This document shows, in pieces, positions 47,601 to 61,369 of a DNA stretch of 64,000 nt. Position numbers and translations under genes: made by a program. Position 1 is the stretch's first letter; each line of letters starts with the position of its first letter. Source of the DNA: Nageia nagi (lineage: Eukaryota; Pinophyta); contig JBITNC010000001.1 in the NCBI GenBank assembly GCA_050084985.1, positions 126,976,001 to 127,040,000 on the forward strand, written 5' to 3'. The notes beneath the pieces were generated by a model. That model saw only the letters and a list, made by a program, of their open reading frames with translations. It searched no databases and was not told the origin of the DNA.

Positions 47601-50600
47601 CAAATTGTTAAAGTCCTTCTCATTCATTTCCTGCAACAAAACCCATAGTACAGTTAATACTCAATCTTGCCTGAAAGCAAAAGAAAATAAGAATATAAAC
47701 TTGAACAGACAGAGACAGCCATTGTATAGTTCTTAGATGTTAATGCATTAAAATATGTCTGCCAACCAATCCCATACCATGAAAAAAGAATAAAATGAAA
47801 AATCTGTTAGACCAATCTAAGAACCCTTAAAATAAAAGGATCAAAGCAGTTTTACTGTAAGAACCTCTAGTCACAAACACACTTGTACAGAACATTTGTA
47901 ACTTAGTGTAATTCACTAATTATTTTAGAAGATCCATTGTCGTGTAGATCTCAGGCTATTCAGCTCAGAATCGGCTGTTTCCAGAGACAGAGCTTGTAAG
48001 ATCTTTTCAAGAACTCCTCTTGAGTCAGTACTTTTATACACAGTTTTCTGTTGAGTCTGTTTGAGCTTCATGATGGCCTCATAACAGTCACCATTTAATC
48101 CATATAGCCAAAGAGTATGAGATTTTCTCTACTCTGGAAAAACTCAGGAAAAACACAAAAATTTGAAAAACTGTGTAAAATATTTTAACTACAGCGAGCC
48201 AACGTGTAAACAACCTGGTCAAATTCACAAGTTTATTTTTTCGATTTGTGAGTTGTATGAGATTCAAATGAGCAACTTGTGAGTTTGACAGGGTTTGACC
48301 AGATTAGTCACAATTTGTGGGCCGTACGGACTGCAGAGTCAACTCATATCATGTTAAGCAAAGAATTTGATATTTCATGTGCACATGACAAGTTTATTTT
48401 TTCGATTTGTGAGTTGTATGAGATTCAAATGAGCAACTTATGAGTTTGACCGGGTTTGACCAGATTAGTCACAATTTGTGGGCCGTACGGACTGCAGAGT
48501 TAACTCATATCATGTTAAGCAAAGAATTTGATATTTCATGTGCACATGTACTTCTCTTCTCTGATCCTATGGCTTTTTAGTACTATCAAGAGACAGTATA
48601 TCATACAGGCTACATAAACCTCAGAAAACCACATATTTCTATATATGTTTAGGCAGTATTTAAGACAGGCTAATATGGCCACACCATAAGCCAGGTTTTG
48701 TTGTAGAAGTACATTTGCCCCCAGTTTGTATGATTGTTTCTCCAATTTAATTTAAATAAAATACAAGGGAATTCGTATAATCTAAATATTGATCGAAGGA
48801 AATAAGAAGGCATGTGACATACAATACTGAAAATAGGTGGCAATGTTCTTTCTCCTGTAGAATTATGATAAGGAACAACTGTAAAGAATGGAGAAACTTC
48901 TCGAGATCTGAAGGTCCACCTGATCAACCAAACACAGGCACAGGAATTAGAAATGATCCTTAGAAATAGTCAGATTGCTTTTTAACTTTTTCCTAACATA
49001 AAGTGAATGCTTGTGAAACAAGCACTTTTATACGCAAGTTTTAGATACAAAGTTATTTTAAGTTTTTAACACATCAGTGGAAGGGAAGTAGAGAACCAAT
49101 CATTGAGACCAAGAAACAGACAACAAACAGTAACTTCTCAAATCAAAGCCTAAATTCAGCTAGCTTTTTCTTCTTTTAGATGGCCCCTGCTTATTGCCAC
49201 TGTTATTTTTCATCTTAATTCTGTTGTGCATCTAGGATTTAAAATTAATTAATCAAACATTCCTTCCGATTCAAATTTTATTTTAATATTTTATATGTTT
49301 TGAACACAACATCCTTTTTTGACATTTCTATATTTGTAACTTTTCAATACAAATGCTTCTCAAAACATTCTTGAAACTTTGGCCAAAGCTTTTTATTATA
49401 CTATATATTTTTTTATTCCGTAAACCGTAATAGTATAATAACTAGTTCTTACTCTCACTGGTCAATATCTTACTGCTATTGTAATGTTAATCTTTACTTT
49501 TGCAATGCCCTAACAAATACAAATTTTGCAAATTGCACTACTTGTGAAACAATATTTTGTTTACTTCATGGAAATTGAAGGTTCAGTGTTTGGCAAAACA
49601 TGTGGAATTAGACATGAACTCAAAAACATCAAGATAGGTATTAATATTTAATAATAAAATTAGCTACGATGAGATTATTATGTATCAAATTTATTGGTGT
49701 CTTTTGAATTGAAGGAAATACCCAATATAGAAGAATATGCCCATTTCTGTACATTCACGTAGAAGCAAATGAAGCCAATATTCACTTGCCACTCTGTTGG
49801 TTTTTGCATGCATCTGAAACAACAAAAAACGTTAGGAACTTTAATCAATTTCTCATAAATCGTCTTCCGAAGAATGGAAAAGAAAAGAAATGAATAATAG
49901 AGTCTTATACCAGAATTTCAACCATCACCATCATCACCAATGCAGCTTTAAAATTCCTATATAAAACATAGAAGCAGTATCCAAAAAAAAGAGTCAGTCC
50001 ACAAAAGATAATCTTGAAAAACAAGCAATCAAAGATATTGTAAAAAAGTATTCCGGGCATAATTATCTCTCATACTTGAACATAGAATACTTGGTATAGA
50101 CAGCTGTATGCATAACGTGAACACCATCTTCTTCTATGTTCTGCAGCTGTTCTTTTAGAACTGCAATGTTTCTTGACAAGTGTATAAAAATTACATATAG
50201 CATCACAAGATATATGAACATCATAAAAACCTGCACAGTAAAATATGTGTTATTCCATGGATGTACTGTCTTATTTTATTTTACACCATAATTGTACATC
50301 AAAATTTAATCAGGCAGCACTGAACATGTCATCTTGGCTGTGGAATTCAAAGTTACTCCACTCCTAATACAAGAATGGCCAAATAAACCTTAATAAACTC
50401 AAAGGATAGCTTTAGGTTTCCATCAATCATAATTATATAAATTGCATATACATTTATAATAGCTATGAAAGGATAAGTCCAACCCATAAATACTTGGTCA
50501 GCAATCCTATCAATCTAAAACAAATAAAACCACAACACAAATTTATAATAGTTGTACTTGCCATTTACTAGTCAAAGGCAGGTGATTAGGCCTACTTGAC

Positions 50601-53600
50601 AAACTCATAAAATAGAAAAACAATATTTTTAACGCTTGAAAACTTTCCCTGAATATCAAAATTCACATCATATAGACTGACCAATACTTGATTAGACAAA
50701 AGATGAGAAGCATTGTGAACAGTTCTGCCAAATTCCATACTAGCAATACTCAAGTACGGTGTCTATGGCATTAAACAAATTGCACTCCCAAAGAAAAATA
50801 TCAGAGGAGGATTCTTTAAGTGTTAAAACAAATAATAAGTTCAATCTCCCCTGTAAATGTCCAAAAGATCAAAGAATAGAAGTAGAATGCTTAAGGAGCT
50901 TACTCCATTCAATCTCCCTCATAAACAAAGGTACAATTTTGTGCTGTAAAAATGGAAATTTTCCACTGTGTTTCTTATGAATGTGTGATGTAGTATTCAA
51001 GTTCAAATCAATAGATGACAAACACCAAAATAAAGCTAGCTTGGTGAGTAAACCAAACATATAGAAAGAGAAATTCCAAAAAAACTTCATGTTTCTTGAT
51101 TTCACAGGCATGGGATAACATGAAAATATATGCAGAAAACCTGAAGCAATTTAAGATGCGGCTTTCTTGCAGTGGTAGGGAACGGTAAGAAGAAGGGACA
51201 AGAAGGAAGACTTTAGGCACAAACATGAGGCGATAATTGATTGTCCCAAAAAAGAGAGTATGCAAGTCAATACTCCTGTCTCGAAAGGTTTGAAAATCCA
51301 TTGCAGACAATCATATGCACTCCAGAATTTATCTAATTTAAAAACTGATTTTCTTTTCAGAGATTTGTTTCTACATGTTAGAACAATTTAAAAATTCATT
51401 AATTCATGGTACAACAGAAGAATTTTTTCTCACTTTCACAAGCAACAGCAATCTTCCAAATTTATCAGCACTGTTGGAAAGTGACCCATATTGAAATTTT
51501 ACAAGAACAAATTCCTTCCAAATATACTATTATGTTTTACTTTTTAGTGAAAGGCTACCGAAATAGAAGTCTCTCCTTTTCCTTCATGCTCTGCCACTGT
51601 ACTCAGCACTCTAATGTATAATGTTTAAGACAATATAACTTAAATTGCTCATGTTTTGCCTTATAAAGGAAAAATGTTCAAACTTGATTTTCAACTCCTA
51701 AATGTTTAACAACAGGTTTTCTAACTGGAGATCCTATTCCTTCAGATTCAAAGAATTATTACCAAACCAGCAATTTAGAAGGTGACCATTTACAAACAGC
51801 CTCAGTACCAACATTGCTTTACTAGCCTGAACCCCAGACTTTATTATTTATTTACTAAAGGCATTCATTTTCTCAAAATCCATATCATTGAGTCCAGTAC
51901 TAGAGAGTTTGCTAATCATCAATATAGCTGATTCTCCCTACAAGGGAATTGATTCAGTTTTGGGACTTTTAGAAGTATGTTTATCTTCCTTATGTAAAGT
52001 GACTTGCTTACTGACATTCATATAACACTTGTACATACAATTAGGATCCTCTGTCATGAATTAAACTTCTCCAGCTTTATCACTGATTAAAGTATCTTCA
52101 GCACTTCTTCCCAACAATGCAGCAGGCTTTTGGGAACAAGATTTACTTGACACACTTACCGACCACTTGCCCAACCATCTTAGGATAAATTTTTGTAGCA
52201 TGACCAGACAATGACAAAATTGTTCAGGACACACAAGAGTTAAAAAACAATAACAAAAGAGAAAATCTACTCCATGTAATTTAACTTTTAATCCACCATG
52301 TCTCATTGTGCGGTTCAAATGTTTTTCAAATTAGCTCAAGGGATCAAGATACTGCCTCCAACAAAGTCTTTCTATGCAGCCATGCTTCCTCTAAACTACA
52401 ACTCTACAAATATCAGAATTGTTTACAGAAACCAGGAACACTGTTTCTAAAAAACCTCAAGTACAAAAGAAAAATTAAAATTTAAAACCAACTCACAACT
52501 TAAGATTTTAACCCAAGACCCCAAATGTGCGCAGGAAGAAATGGCTCCCAATCATATTAAAACATTTACAAAAAAATTCAAGCTGTTTATTTCATCAAGA
52601 AATGCATTGTCTTCATACACCACAAAGTTTGGAGACACATAAATTCATCTTTAACTCATTCTTCTACAATTTTGCTACTGTAATCTTCAATTTTTCGTCC
52701 TCAAATTGATTTCCCTTTTCCTTGTAAAAAATACAACAATTTAAAGAATAACTAACAGGCATGTAACCAGGATGTGCAGACACATTAACGGAAAACATGT
52801 TAGAGAGCAGATTCAAAATTACTTCCTCCATTACACATTCATACCCACACCATCTTTCATCAAGCCTCGACCAACTCCCACCAGGTAGGAGCACCCTTTG
52901 CTTTTGTACTGCAATCTCATTGGTTATTCAAAATCTCAGATTTACATCCAACTCTTCATTGCACATACTTTAACCAAACATTTCTTTCATTGCACATACT
53001 TTGACCAAACATCGTGACTTACACACTTTGTTGAGAATGACCCTTGACTTCTTTCTTTTTTAGATAGCTCCCACCTTGCTTTCCTACACGAATTCTTTTA
53101 CCTCACAATGATCTCTTTCTTAATGATTACCTCCAATTAGTTAATATAAAGGTCAGGAATTTCTCAAGAACCATCACATTCTCAATAAATCATGTCCTAT
53201 GCCTGTAATCTGCATACCCAGAAACCATGCCAACCTTGGCACTTCCCAGAAGAAATCAATATTTAATTAAGTAATCATTACTTAAAAGTAAAACTTCAGT
53301 GCTATGCTTCTTTCTTAATGATTACCTCCAATTAGTTGATATAAAGTTCAGGAGTTTCTCAAGAACCATCACATTCTCATTAAATCATGTCCTATGCCTG
53401 TAATCTGCATACCCACAAACCATGCCAGCCTTGGCATCTTTCCAGAAGAAATCAATATTAAATTACTAATTAAGTAATCATTACTTAAAACTTCAGTGAT
53501 ATGATGGTAATAACAAAATTAGAAATTAATGGAAACAAATATCAGTATGACAGAAATCAACAACAGCAACGTAAGTCAAATAACAAATGATGATGTATCT

Positions 53601-56600
53601 CCCATAATGATAATACCAATTCCAAACACAACGATCAAAACAGGGAGAAGTTAGATGGAGAAAAACAGGGGATCAATAAAAGAGCCAAGAGACTTACAGA
53701 AAACTGTGGCACAGCAGCCTTGTAGCCCGTAAGAGTTAGGTATAGCAGTGACACCATCCCTGCTATAGTTCGGCGTTCAGATGTGGAGAGTTGCTCATGC
53801 ATAATGCAGTAGCCATATGATATAAGAAGAAAGACGACAAAACAAGCCGTTTCCAAAAATATTCTAGTCACAAAGATCCCAAATGCAACCCAGAAAGAGC
53901 ACATACTAAGATTAAGACAAGAGTACCTGAAATTCAACCAGATAAGTTATTGTCAGATTGCCTTGTCCAAAAAAAAAAATTCAAGCAAAAAGAAATTATC
54001 ATCTCAAGCACAATGAACTGTACCATATTCCATTCTTTAAGTTTTACTTAGATTTAAGAGAACATTAAGCAAATTAAGCTAAATATATGTCTAAATTATG
54101 ATAGCTAGGATGTGACAACGTCTTTACAATGCATCAAACATGTCATTACAACTGACCCTCAAAGTGGAAAATTATCACTTTTCTTTGTTACAAATAATTT
54201 TTCCAGGAAAATGAGAATGTGAAGAAAAAGGTAAAGTACCATTCAGAGCATATTAAGGTGCAGCAGCTTATAGTTAGTCATCAATCACAGAAAAATAGGA
54301 TTCTCCAGAAGTTTGTAAGCTACAAGACAAACCTTAAACTTAAGTAATAAGCTAAAATTCTACTATCATCAAAAATAGAAAATCAATCAGAAAAATTTAT
54401 GGGCTATTGCAATTTTGTCAAAGATCGCATTAACCCAATTTGCTGAATTCTCTACAAACGGTAGCCATGTTTTTACCTTATATGTACCCTTGTTTACTAC
54501 CCTTACTAATATATATGTGCTTTGAAATTAATCTCCAATGCCCATGATGTATTCCAAATATAAGCATATAAAATTATATTTACCAATGTATTCTATGTTT
54601 CTAAAAGAACTTTCAACTATTCTATGCTCCTAAACGTATCTCCAATTTTCACGCTTTCCATTTAACAAACGTTTAAGCATTTCCAATAGATCTATTTGTA
54701 CCATAGTTCAGACTTCCAAAATATCCAATGTTGCATTGTTATGCTGAACCCAAGGCAACATATGTTCCATACAGATTTTGTTAATTTTTGTGCCTTCAAA
54801 TGATTTTTGACACATTTGTGGCTGAAGCATGTCCATTCACAATGTGATATACAGCTTTTGATACAAAAAAAAAATTCATATTCTACAAAGTTAATCTCAG
54901 AAACCATGATCCAAGTTGGACAATAAACCCTTCATGAAACCTCATGCTGATTAAAGAAGTTGTCATAAAGTTGCATACCCAAGTCTCTTTGTATCCAGAT
55001 ACTGACTACCACAACTTAGAACATACGTATAGGCTAAAAATAAGAGACCATAATATTCAATGATATTAACACAAATAAGAATTGGATAACAAAATGAAGA
55101 TTGATTTGAAGTTTGAACTAAGAGACTGTTGTTTTGAAATTTCAACTTTTGAAGAAATGTTTTAGCATTATACTGTTGAGTTTCATCAGGTGACAAAATT
55201 AGTTTCATTTTTCTAATATTATATTTGCTTATTTGGCCAGCTACTTGTTGTAGGGTAGAAATGACCAACAAATCATTGTTCCTCGAAAGATAGAGTTCAG
55301 AACATGAAGCCTTCTTGTAATAAGATTGAGGTCAGTTTTTAGGTCAGAACCTAACCAGCATGCCTATTGACATAAGATAGCAGCTGGTGAAAATTAAGGG
55401 AACATTTTACTTAAACTTTTACCGATCAGTTCAATTTATACCCTGTGGCTTTCACACCTCTGGCCACTCTTATAGAAACTCAAGCCTTTGCCTATCCATC
55501 TAAAGCAAGAAAAACTTAAATTGTAGTTTTCCAGCTAAGTTGAACCAAAATTTTGATGGATCATGTTGTAGAGCAAATACTTAGGACCATAGGGTTATTA
55601 CTTATTTCCTACTTAAAGAGAAGTTGTATTTCCAAATACAATCTAAGCCTGTTTCAAATCATCAAAGATTGCTAATCAGCATATCGAAAGCAAACTAATT
55701 TTGACCCTAGCTTTGGTGTTGTGCAACTACCTTCAACATTAGGAATCATTATGACATCATATGATTAGAAATCCCCATGTATAGAATCTAGCACATAGGA
55801 TAACTCATTAAAATGTATAGTAAAGTCTCAGACGATGCTACTTTATAATCAATTTTTAAAGTTTGATCCATGGTTGTCAAACTTTGCCACTTAAAATAAG
55901 ATATAAGTTTCTATCAAATTATTCTAAATAAGTCATTGCATATTACTTACAAGTTTTTGAAGTTGACCAAGTTTTTATGTAGCTTTTTTTATGTTTTGTT
56001 TTAGTAATTTTTTTACTACCAAGATTTTTTGCAGTGTTTCTTCTGAATTTTCGGTGACTATTCCCAAGTCAAAACTTGCGAATTTCTGCCAAGTCTGGTA
56101 TTAATTAGGTGATTTTGCCACAAAAAGTTCACCAGTAGACGATGGATATCAATCTCAACTATGCAACTCTCATTCTTTTCTCAAAATTCTTGAAACTTTG
56201 GCGTATAATAAGTATAAAAGCTCTTGATGAAATTTCAAACTCCTATAAAAACTTCTCTAAGACATTGAAAATGCCAGTGGCCACGATAAAATCTGAGTAC
56301 TTGGCATATTCATTCATTCATAGGCATAAACAATCATATTAAGTAAACACCAAGCAAAACAAAGCCAGCCTATGAATTGAAACTAGCCTGAAAACTTACC
56401 AAAAGATGAAGGAGAGACCAAGCACCAGAGCTTTCATGACTGGCACAACTGTTAACATCCACTGCAAGTTCCCACTCTGGCAACAACCCACACAAATACA
56501 CCCCTATCAAAACATTTATCTCTCCTCAAAAAAATACTTCTACGCAACACCAAGAAAACTAACTATCCTAAAACATCATCAAATATCCTAAAACGCATAA

Positions 56601-56811
56601 AAACATTCACAGCAAAGACCATAAAAGAGAATCACACAGTTTCTGGGTATTGACTTAGGAGCACCTGGCAGTGGCGTTTAGTCCAAGTATTGAATACCCA
56701 TAAGCACACAAACGCAGCCCACACCACAAATGACCCCAAAAACAGGTAAGGAAGAGGTCTGTATGCATTATCCCATGAATTCGAACCCGCGACCATGCTA
56801 TGAGCTGCCAT
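44699..56811 (-). CDS. seven-transmembrane protein, GOST/CAND-like, nine exons
   Basis: Minus-strand gene. Exons: 56665-56811, 56400-56476, 53698-53926, 50076-50230, 49911-49956, 49722-49813, 48823-48919, 47574-47630 and 44699-45145. All introns are GT-AG and phases agree throughout, giving 448 residues. The start ATG at 56811 is the first in frame after a stop at 56877. Hydrophobic segments fall at about residues 20-41, 55-78, 85-112, 125-143, 152-170, 205-221 and 230-249. A charged loop (KEQLQNIEEDGVHVMHTAVY) sits before TM6, and the last TM is followed by GWTFRSRE. Residues 301-448 form a Ser-rich, probably cytosolic tail starting near VIVQHPSISR. There is no signal peptide or ectodomain. 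The layout resembles GOST-type or candidate GPCR (CAND) plant membrane proteins; the exact family is not certain. It looks intact, unlike its surroundings. Confidence 0.85.
45146..47573 (-). other. intron 8 of the seven-transmembrane gene
   Basis: 2.4 kb. Near 45975-46035 a possible extra exon exists: acceptor TTTAG then PDGLLFVLEDKKSLGHF in phase with exon 8, but it runs to a stop (CGSHNW then TGA). It would give a truncated C-terminus if used, and is more likely chance. No transposon ends were noticed. Confidence 0.6.
48227..48548. repeat. 161-bp tandem duplication in intron 7
   Basis: 48227-48387 is repeated at 48388-48548 with about three base differences. Each copy includes GAGTTGTATGAGATTC, GGGCCGTACGGACTGCAGAG and ATTTCATGTGCACATG. 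The high identity makes this among the most recent changes in the window. Confidence 0.93.
50231..53697 (-). other. intron 3 of the seven-transmembrane gene
   Basis: 3.5 kb, the longest intron. It contains several open stretches with no motif and the 195-bp tandem duplication. No autonomous element was recognised. Confidence 0.6.
53113..53500. repeat. 195-bp tandem duplication in intron 3
   Basis: CTTTCTTAATGATTACCTCC at 53115 recurs at 53310, followed by the shared blocks CTCAAGAACCATCACATTCT and CATGTCCTATGCCTGTAATC. The copies have a few substitutions and small indels, so the event is older than the 161-bp duplication in intron 7. Confidence 0.9.
53927..56399 (-). other. intron 2 of the seven-transmembrane gene
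   Basis: 2.5 kb, AT-rich, with no recognisable element or ORF motif. Its phase leaves TG at the end of exon 2, completed by G of exon 3 to encode Trp. Confidence 0.6.
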
Positions 56812-57330
56812 GATAGCTAAATTCTCATATGGCTTCACTGTGCATACAGATTTGAAAGAGAAATCCAATCCAATTTAACGCGTTGATGATGGCGGGGAAG
56901 GAGCAGCAGCATAAGCAACAGCCATTTTGTTATTCAACTACTTCATCCAATTCAAACCCCCACATCTCCCAAAACCGTTAGTTCCCATTCTCTTGTCATC
57001 TAACGGGCAACCTATCCCGTAGCAGTTGTTGTTACTCGTTGTATCTACCCAGAAGATCCATTTATCTCACGTCATTCAATCTTTTATTAAATCAAATGAC
57101 AGTAGAGATAATGTTATGGGTGGTGAACAACAAAGGAATCATGGCGTGTTGGGTGGCATTAAATACAGAGAGAATTATGAGGCAAAGATGATGATGATGA
57201 TGGATCTTCAATTCTGATTTGGTTACTTACGTCTGCTACCCTCCAAAGACTGAATTAGTTCAACTCAACTCCAAACCAGCTTTCATAGCATAATAAATGA
57301 GCAGGAGATATTGGATCTTATTTTATCACG
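56812..57330 (-). promoter_or_regulatory. 5' region of the seven-transmembrane gene
   Basis: Sequence upstream of the start codon is less AT-rich than the surroundings and contains no transposon. No TATA box or start site could be fixed. An open stretch on the other strand (57026-57217) has a Met/Asp-rich end and no motif, and is probably chance. Confidence 0.4.
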
Positions 57331-58900
57331 ATTGAATGTCCACCCGGGGAATTTATCAGCATGGAAACTAATTTTTTATGTTGAGAAGTGACGCTGATGA
57401 AAGTTATTGATGTGGTTGGTCTGTTTCTTTATATAATATTTTGCGTGTGTGTATTATGGTTGATTGGCTGCTGCTTCTCTTTAGGTTAACGTCTATTGAA
57501 TGTGGAATATTAGAATGTATTCAGATGAAATATTCTACTTTGAAATGTTTCAAATTTTAGACTATAGGGACTTCACATTTATATAAAATAATGTTTATGA
57601 AGAACAAGGAAGTAAATTTCTTTGGTTTTTGTCTTAGTTTTATTTTATCTTTTAAGATGTTATTTGTAGATGTTTCATCTTACCTCACAATGAATGGAGA
57701 TTAATTTATTAGACTTTTCATTTATTGATTTATTTGTCAAAGTTGTTTCTTAGTTATATAAGTTTAGTTAGTTGTAAATTTTTATTTCCATGAACTTGGT
57801 GCAAGTCATTTCTCTTTTAATTTTTCTTATCAATCTATCAATGGATATTTTGTTGATGATAGTTTTCTTACCTTTATTGAAGATGAATGGGTAGTTTGAG
57901 AAATTCGAAGTTGTTTGGAGAATAATTTATTAGACTTTTTATTTATTGATCTATTCATCAAATTTGTCTCTTAGCTCATACTCGATATTTTTTGTCTAGC
58001 TTCTAGTTCTAGCATACAGTGGAAGAAGGCTCAATACATTCATCCAATTGAGTTTTAGTGTCTAGAATACTTGCAATAATATTAATAGAAGTGGATACAA
58101 CCAAGTGAGATGTTTATAAATTTTGGTATCCATTTCTCTTTTAGAAAATCTCCCATTACACTTTAGCAACATGTTGTTGACAAAGTTATTTTAAAGTTGC
58201 ATTAATATTAGCTCATCAATTTATTATCTTTAGCTAGTAAATTTCATATTTGTTTCAAAATTATTGCAATAACTCATGTTTATAACTCCTCTTGTTAGAC
58301 CCTTGGTTTATTTTGGAGATTAGATAGCTTGGAGTGAAGATGAATACCAAGAATCTTCATGCTCAATGTTTGGTATATTCCATTAGAATCTGGTGACATG
58401 GATCTATGGGAAGGATAGCGTCAACACCATACCTACAAACCTTTTATACCACCAATGTTGTTGGATCGAGATTTCTAAAGTGGGAAGTTGAAGCAATTTT
58501 GTTCATTTCAAATCATTTGGGGAGTTGTACAATTTGTTTGCAAGCAAAGAGACATCGATTCAAAGCTATATCCTCTTATAGCCATGATTGTTGAGGTTGT
58601 TGCTTCTAGTTTGTACTTGTGAGAATTCTTGATCTATTGTTGATGTTGAGATCATTAGGAGACTGATAAAGGAGGTTGAGAAGTGTTGCAAACTATTTGG
58701 AGGATGGATTTGATCTTGTTGTAGGCAACAACTTATTGTCGTAATACTTCATTTGGCCAATTCAAAAATTAGAGCTCTATTAGAAGTAGATGTACTATCG
58801 AATTAACAGGAACAATCATAAATCTATATGTCAAATTTATTAATGTGCTTGTTATTTGTATTATTATTTCTTACTTCATTTATTTCAGTAATTTACATCA
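57331..58900. other. AT-rich intergenic DNA
   Basis: A diverged repeat of TTATTAGACTTTTCATTTATTGAT at about 57707 and 57930 marks an old duplication. No gene. The right part may hold the decayed 5' LTR/leader of the gypsy fragment, but ends were not identifiable. Confidence 0.4.
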
Positions 58901-58929
58901 CATATACATTTAATTTTATGGCATAAAAG

Positions 58930-60432
58930 AATAAGATTAAACTCTATTTGGAAAAATCTATATTTGAGGATCCAAGTAAGCCATAGGATTTAGGTGATTA
59001 TAGATCATGTGATATCAAGGTGCAAGCTGAGACTATGTGGAATTGTTTTGGGTTAGCCTATGAGTAGGACTTCAAAAACATCATTCTTGTAGTTCGGAGA
59101 ACACCATTAACATCACATTATTATTTTTTAGGATCGTGTATGCAAGGTAGAAGATCTCATAAATTTAAGTTATTTACATTTAACCCATAAATTGGAAGAA
59201 GGAAACTACATACTTACATGGAAAAAGAAGAGGAAGAGCACTCAACAATGTACATTTTAAGGATTCATTGCAATGTAAAATAATATAGCTTGATTGATGG
59301 ACATGATGCTTGAGAGAGTCCATAAATGTGGAGCAAATACCACCTATGAATGAGGGAAGAAGTCTAAATAATATTGGTCCTTCTTCACACACTTTTTCAA
59401 TGCCATTCAAAGTAGAGGCTAAGTTAGACATACCTACATTTGGAGGAGAAGTTGATGTTGAGAAGTTAAATAATTAGTTGAATTAATTGGAGGTATATTC
59501 CAAATTCAATATGTGGTTAGTGATGAGCAAAACATTTCCTTTACAAGATTTAAAATGGGTGGACATGCTTTAGTATGATAGGAGAGCCATATAGAATCGT
59601 TTAAGCATGATAATTAGTCGTCTATCTCTTCATGGGTGAATTCAAGAATATACTCAAAGACAAGTTCTATCCATTAGGACATCAAAATAAATAGCTCATG
59701 AAATGGATCTAGAAAAAATAAAACAAAGAGGACAATCGATCCAAGATTATACAACATAGTTTAGAAAATAAGCTACCTTACTTGGGGTATCTCTTAAAAC
59801 ATCCATAAGTGTTGATCAAGTATGTTGGAGGATTACATATTTATTTAAGAAGGACTATCATGTTGTTTAATCTTACAAATCTTGACCAATTGAGTGTGCA
59901 AGCTCAATATTTTGAAGAAAATATGAAACATAGGCAATATAGAGATAATTCTAATAAAAATCAGAATAAAAAAAATTAACAAGATAAGGGGAAATCTCAA
60001 GACAAAGGCAAGGGAATGTAACAAGATAAGCACACTAACACTACAAAGAAAGATGATGGTAAAAGGTATTATTCACACTATGAAAAGGATGATCATGTAT
60101 ATGATAATTATTTTAAGCTTCATTAAAAATTATATCCTTAATAGAAGAAGAAGGACCTAGAAAATAATAATGCAATGATCACCAAGAGTGAAGATGTTGA
60201 AGATTGTTCTAATGTGGATGAGAAACTCAATTATGCAATAATACAAACAATTAGGGACTTCAAGGATACAAAGGAGAAGAAGACATGATTATTTCATATC
60301 AAGATTAAATCCAAGAAGACTAGAATTGATTCCATTATTGATTCGATATCATAAGAAAGTCTGATTGCTAAGAATTTGGTGAATAAGTTGGGATTTCATA
60401 CTTACAACCATCCTCATCTATATCCTTTAGAA
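58930..60432 (+). pseudogene. Ty3/gypsy gag-protease remnant
   Basis: A gag-like reading starts near 59408 (KVEAKLDIPTFGGEVDVEKL, LEVYSKF) and continues near 59710-59800 with GQSIQDYTT.FRKQATLLGV, typical of plant gypsy gag. The knuckle at about 60064-60115 keeps the spacing, but all three Cys positions are Tyr (Y-x2-Y-x4-H-x4-Y). The protease follows (IKIKSKKTRIDSIID, then SLIAKNLVNKLGF), with the catalytic DSG changed to DSI at 60340-60348. It is cut at 60432 by element IV. Stops are frequent. Confidence 0.7.
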
Positions 60433-60916
60433 TGAGAGATTTGAACTATAACATGAACAATCCTAAACAACCAAGATCACATGAAAGCTCACAACACACA
60501 TCTAAAAACTCACAAAGATAACACAAGATGTAAGTGGTTCCTCCAACTAGGAGTACATCCACTAACTAGATCTCTCTTCTAAACAAATATGAACTCTTAC
60601 AATCCTCCTACACTTTTCTCCTAAACATTATCCTATAGCATAATTTTACTCCACAATTGGTGTATGATCATAAAGAGAGAGCCTTCTATTTATAAGACAA
60701 AATCCCTCTTTGGATCACCCTTTTATCCAATGTACAAAAGCATGACATGCACATCCTTTTACCCAAGGGGCATGCTCATGACATGGAGTGTAGGATAAGT
60801 TATATTATTATATTCACTTAAATACTTAAGGTATCAAATGATACCCTTAAGAATTAGTGAACTTATATAGAATATTATTACATAACCTTTACATTAATGC
60901 ATTATACATTCCAACA
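60433..60916 (-). repeat. 3' LTR of element IV
   Basis: 484 bp, starting (minus strand) TGTTGGAATGTATAATGCAT at 60916 and ending CTCTCA at 60433. It has an intact hairpin at 60533-60563 identical in stem sequence to that of element I. Confidence 0.9.
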
Positions 60917-61369
60917 CTTTCCCTTAATGCAATATTGGAATAGAGTGAATAAGAGAGAAGAAAGAGAGAAAGTAAGAGAGTTCTCCTTTAAACAGATACA
61001 ATGGAGATGAGAACTTTTTACATATTTGTGAAGTAAGAAAGATCTAGTTTGAGACTCACTACTTTTCCAAATACAATCATTAATCACAACTGATTTTAGT
61101 GTACATGAAGTAGTCATCTAACTAGAAGTCATGAAGAGTCTCCAAGAGCCTACATACCAGAAGTAAGTAACTTGCAATCTCAAGGAACTTGGAAGTCATA
61201 AGTAGCTCAAATAATAAGATCAGTTAGATGTAACATATTCATATCAATGAGGATAGATGAATCACACAAATACCATCATGAACTTATCAATGGTGCACTA
61301 TAAGTCATCATGAAGATGCCATGCCAAAAACTCAGTCATTTATAAAACATGTGCTGATTACCATTACAA

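Noticed and set aside
57026-57217. Plus-strand 63-codon stretch near the host gene's 5' end
   Set aside because: Lies in the divergent upstream region, ends in a Met/Asp repeat (GATGAT run), no domain.
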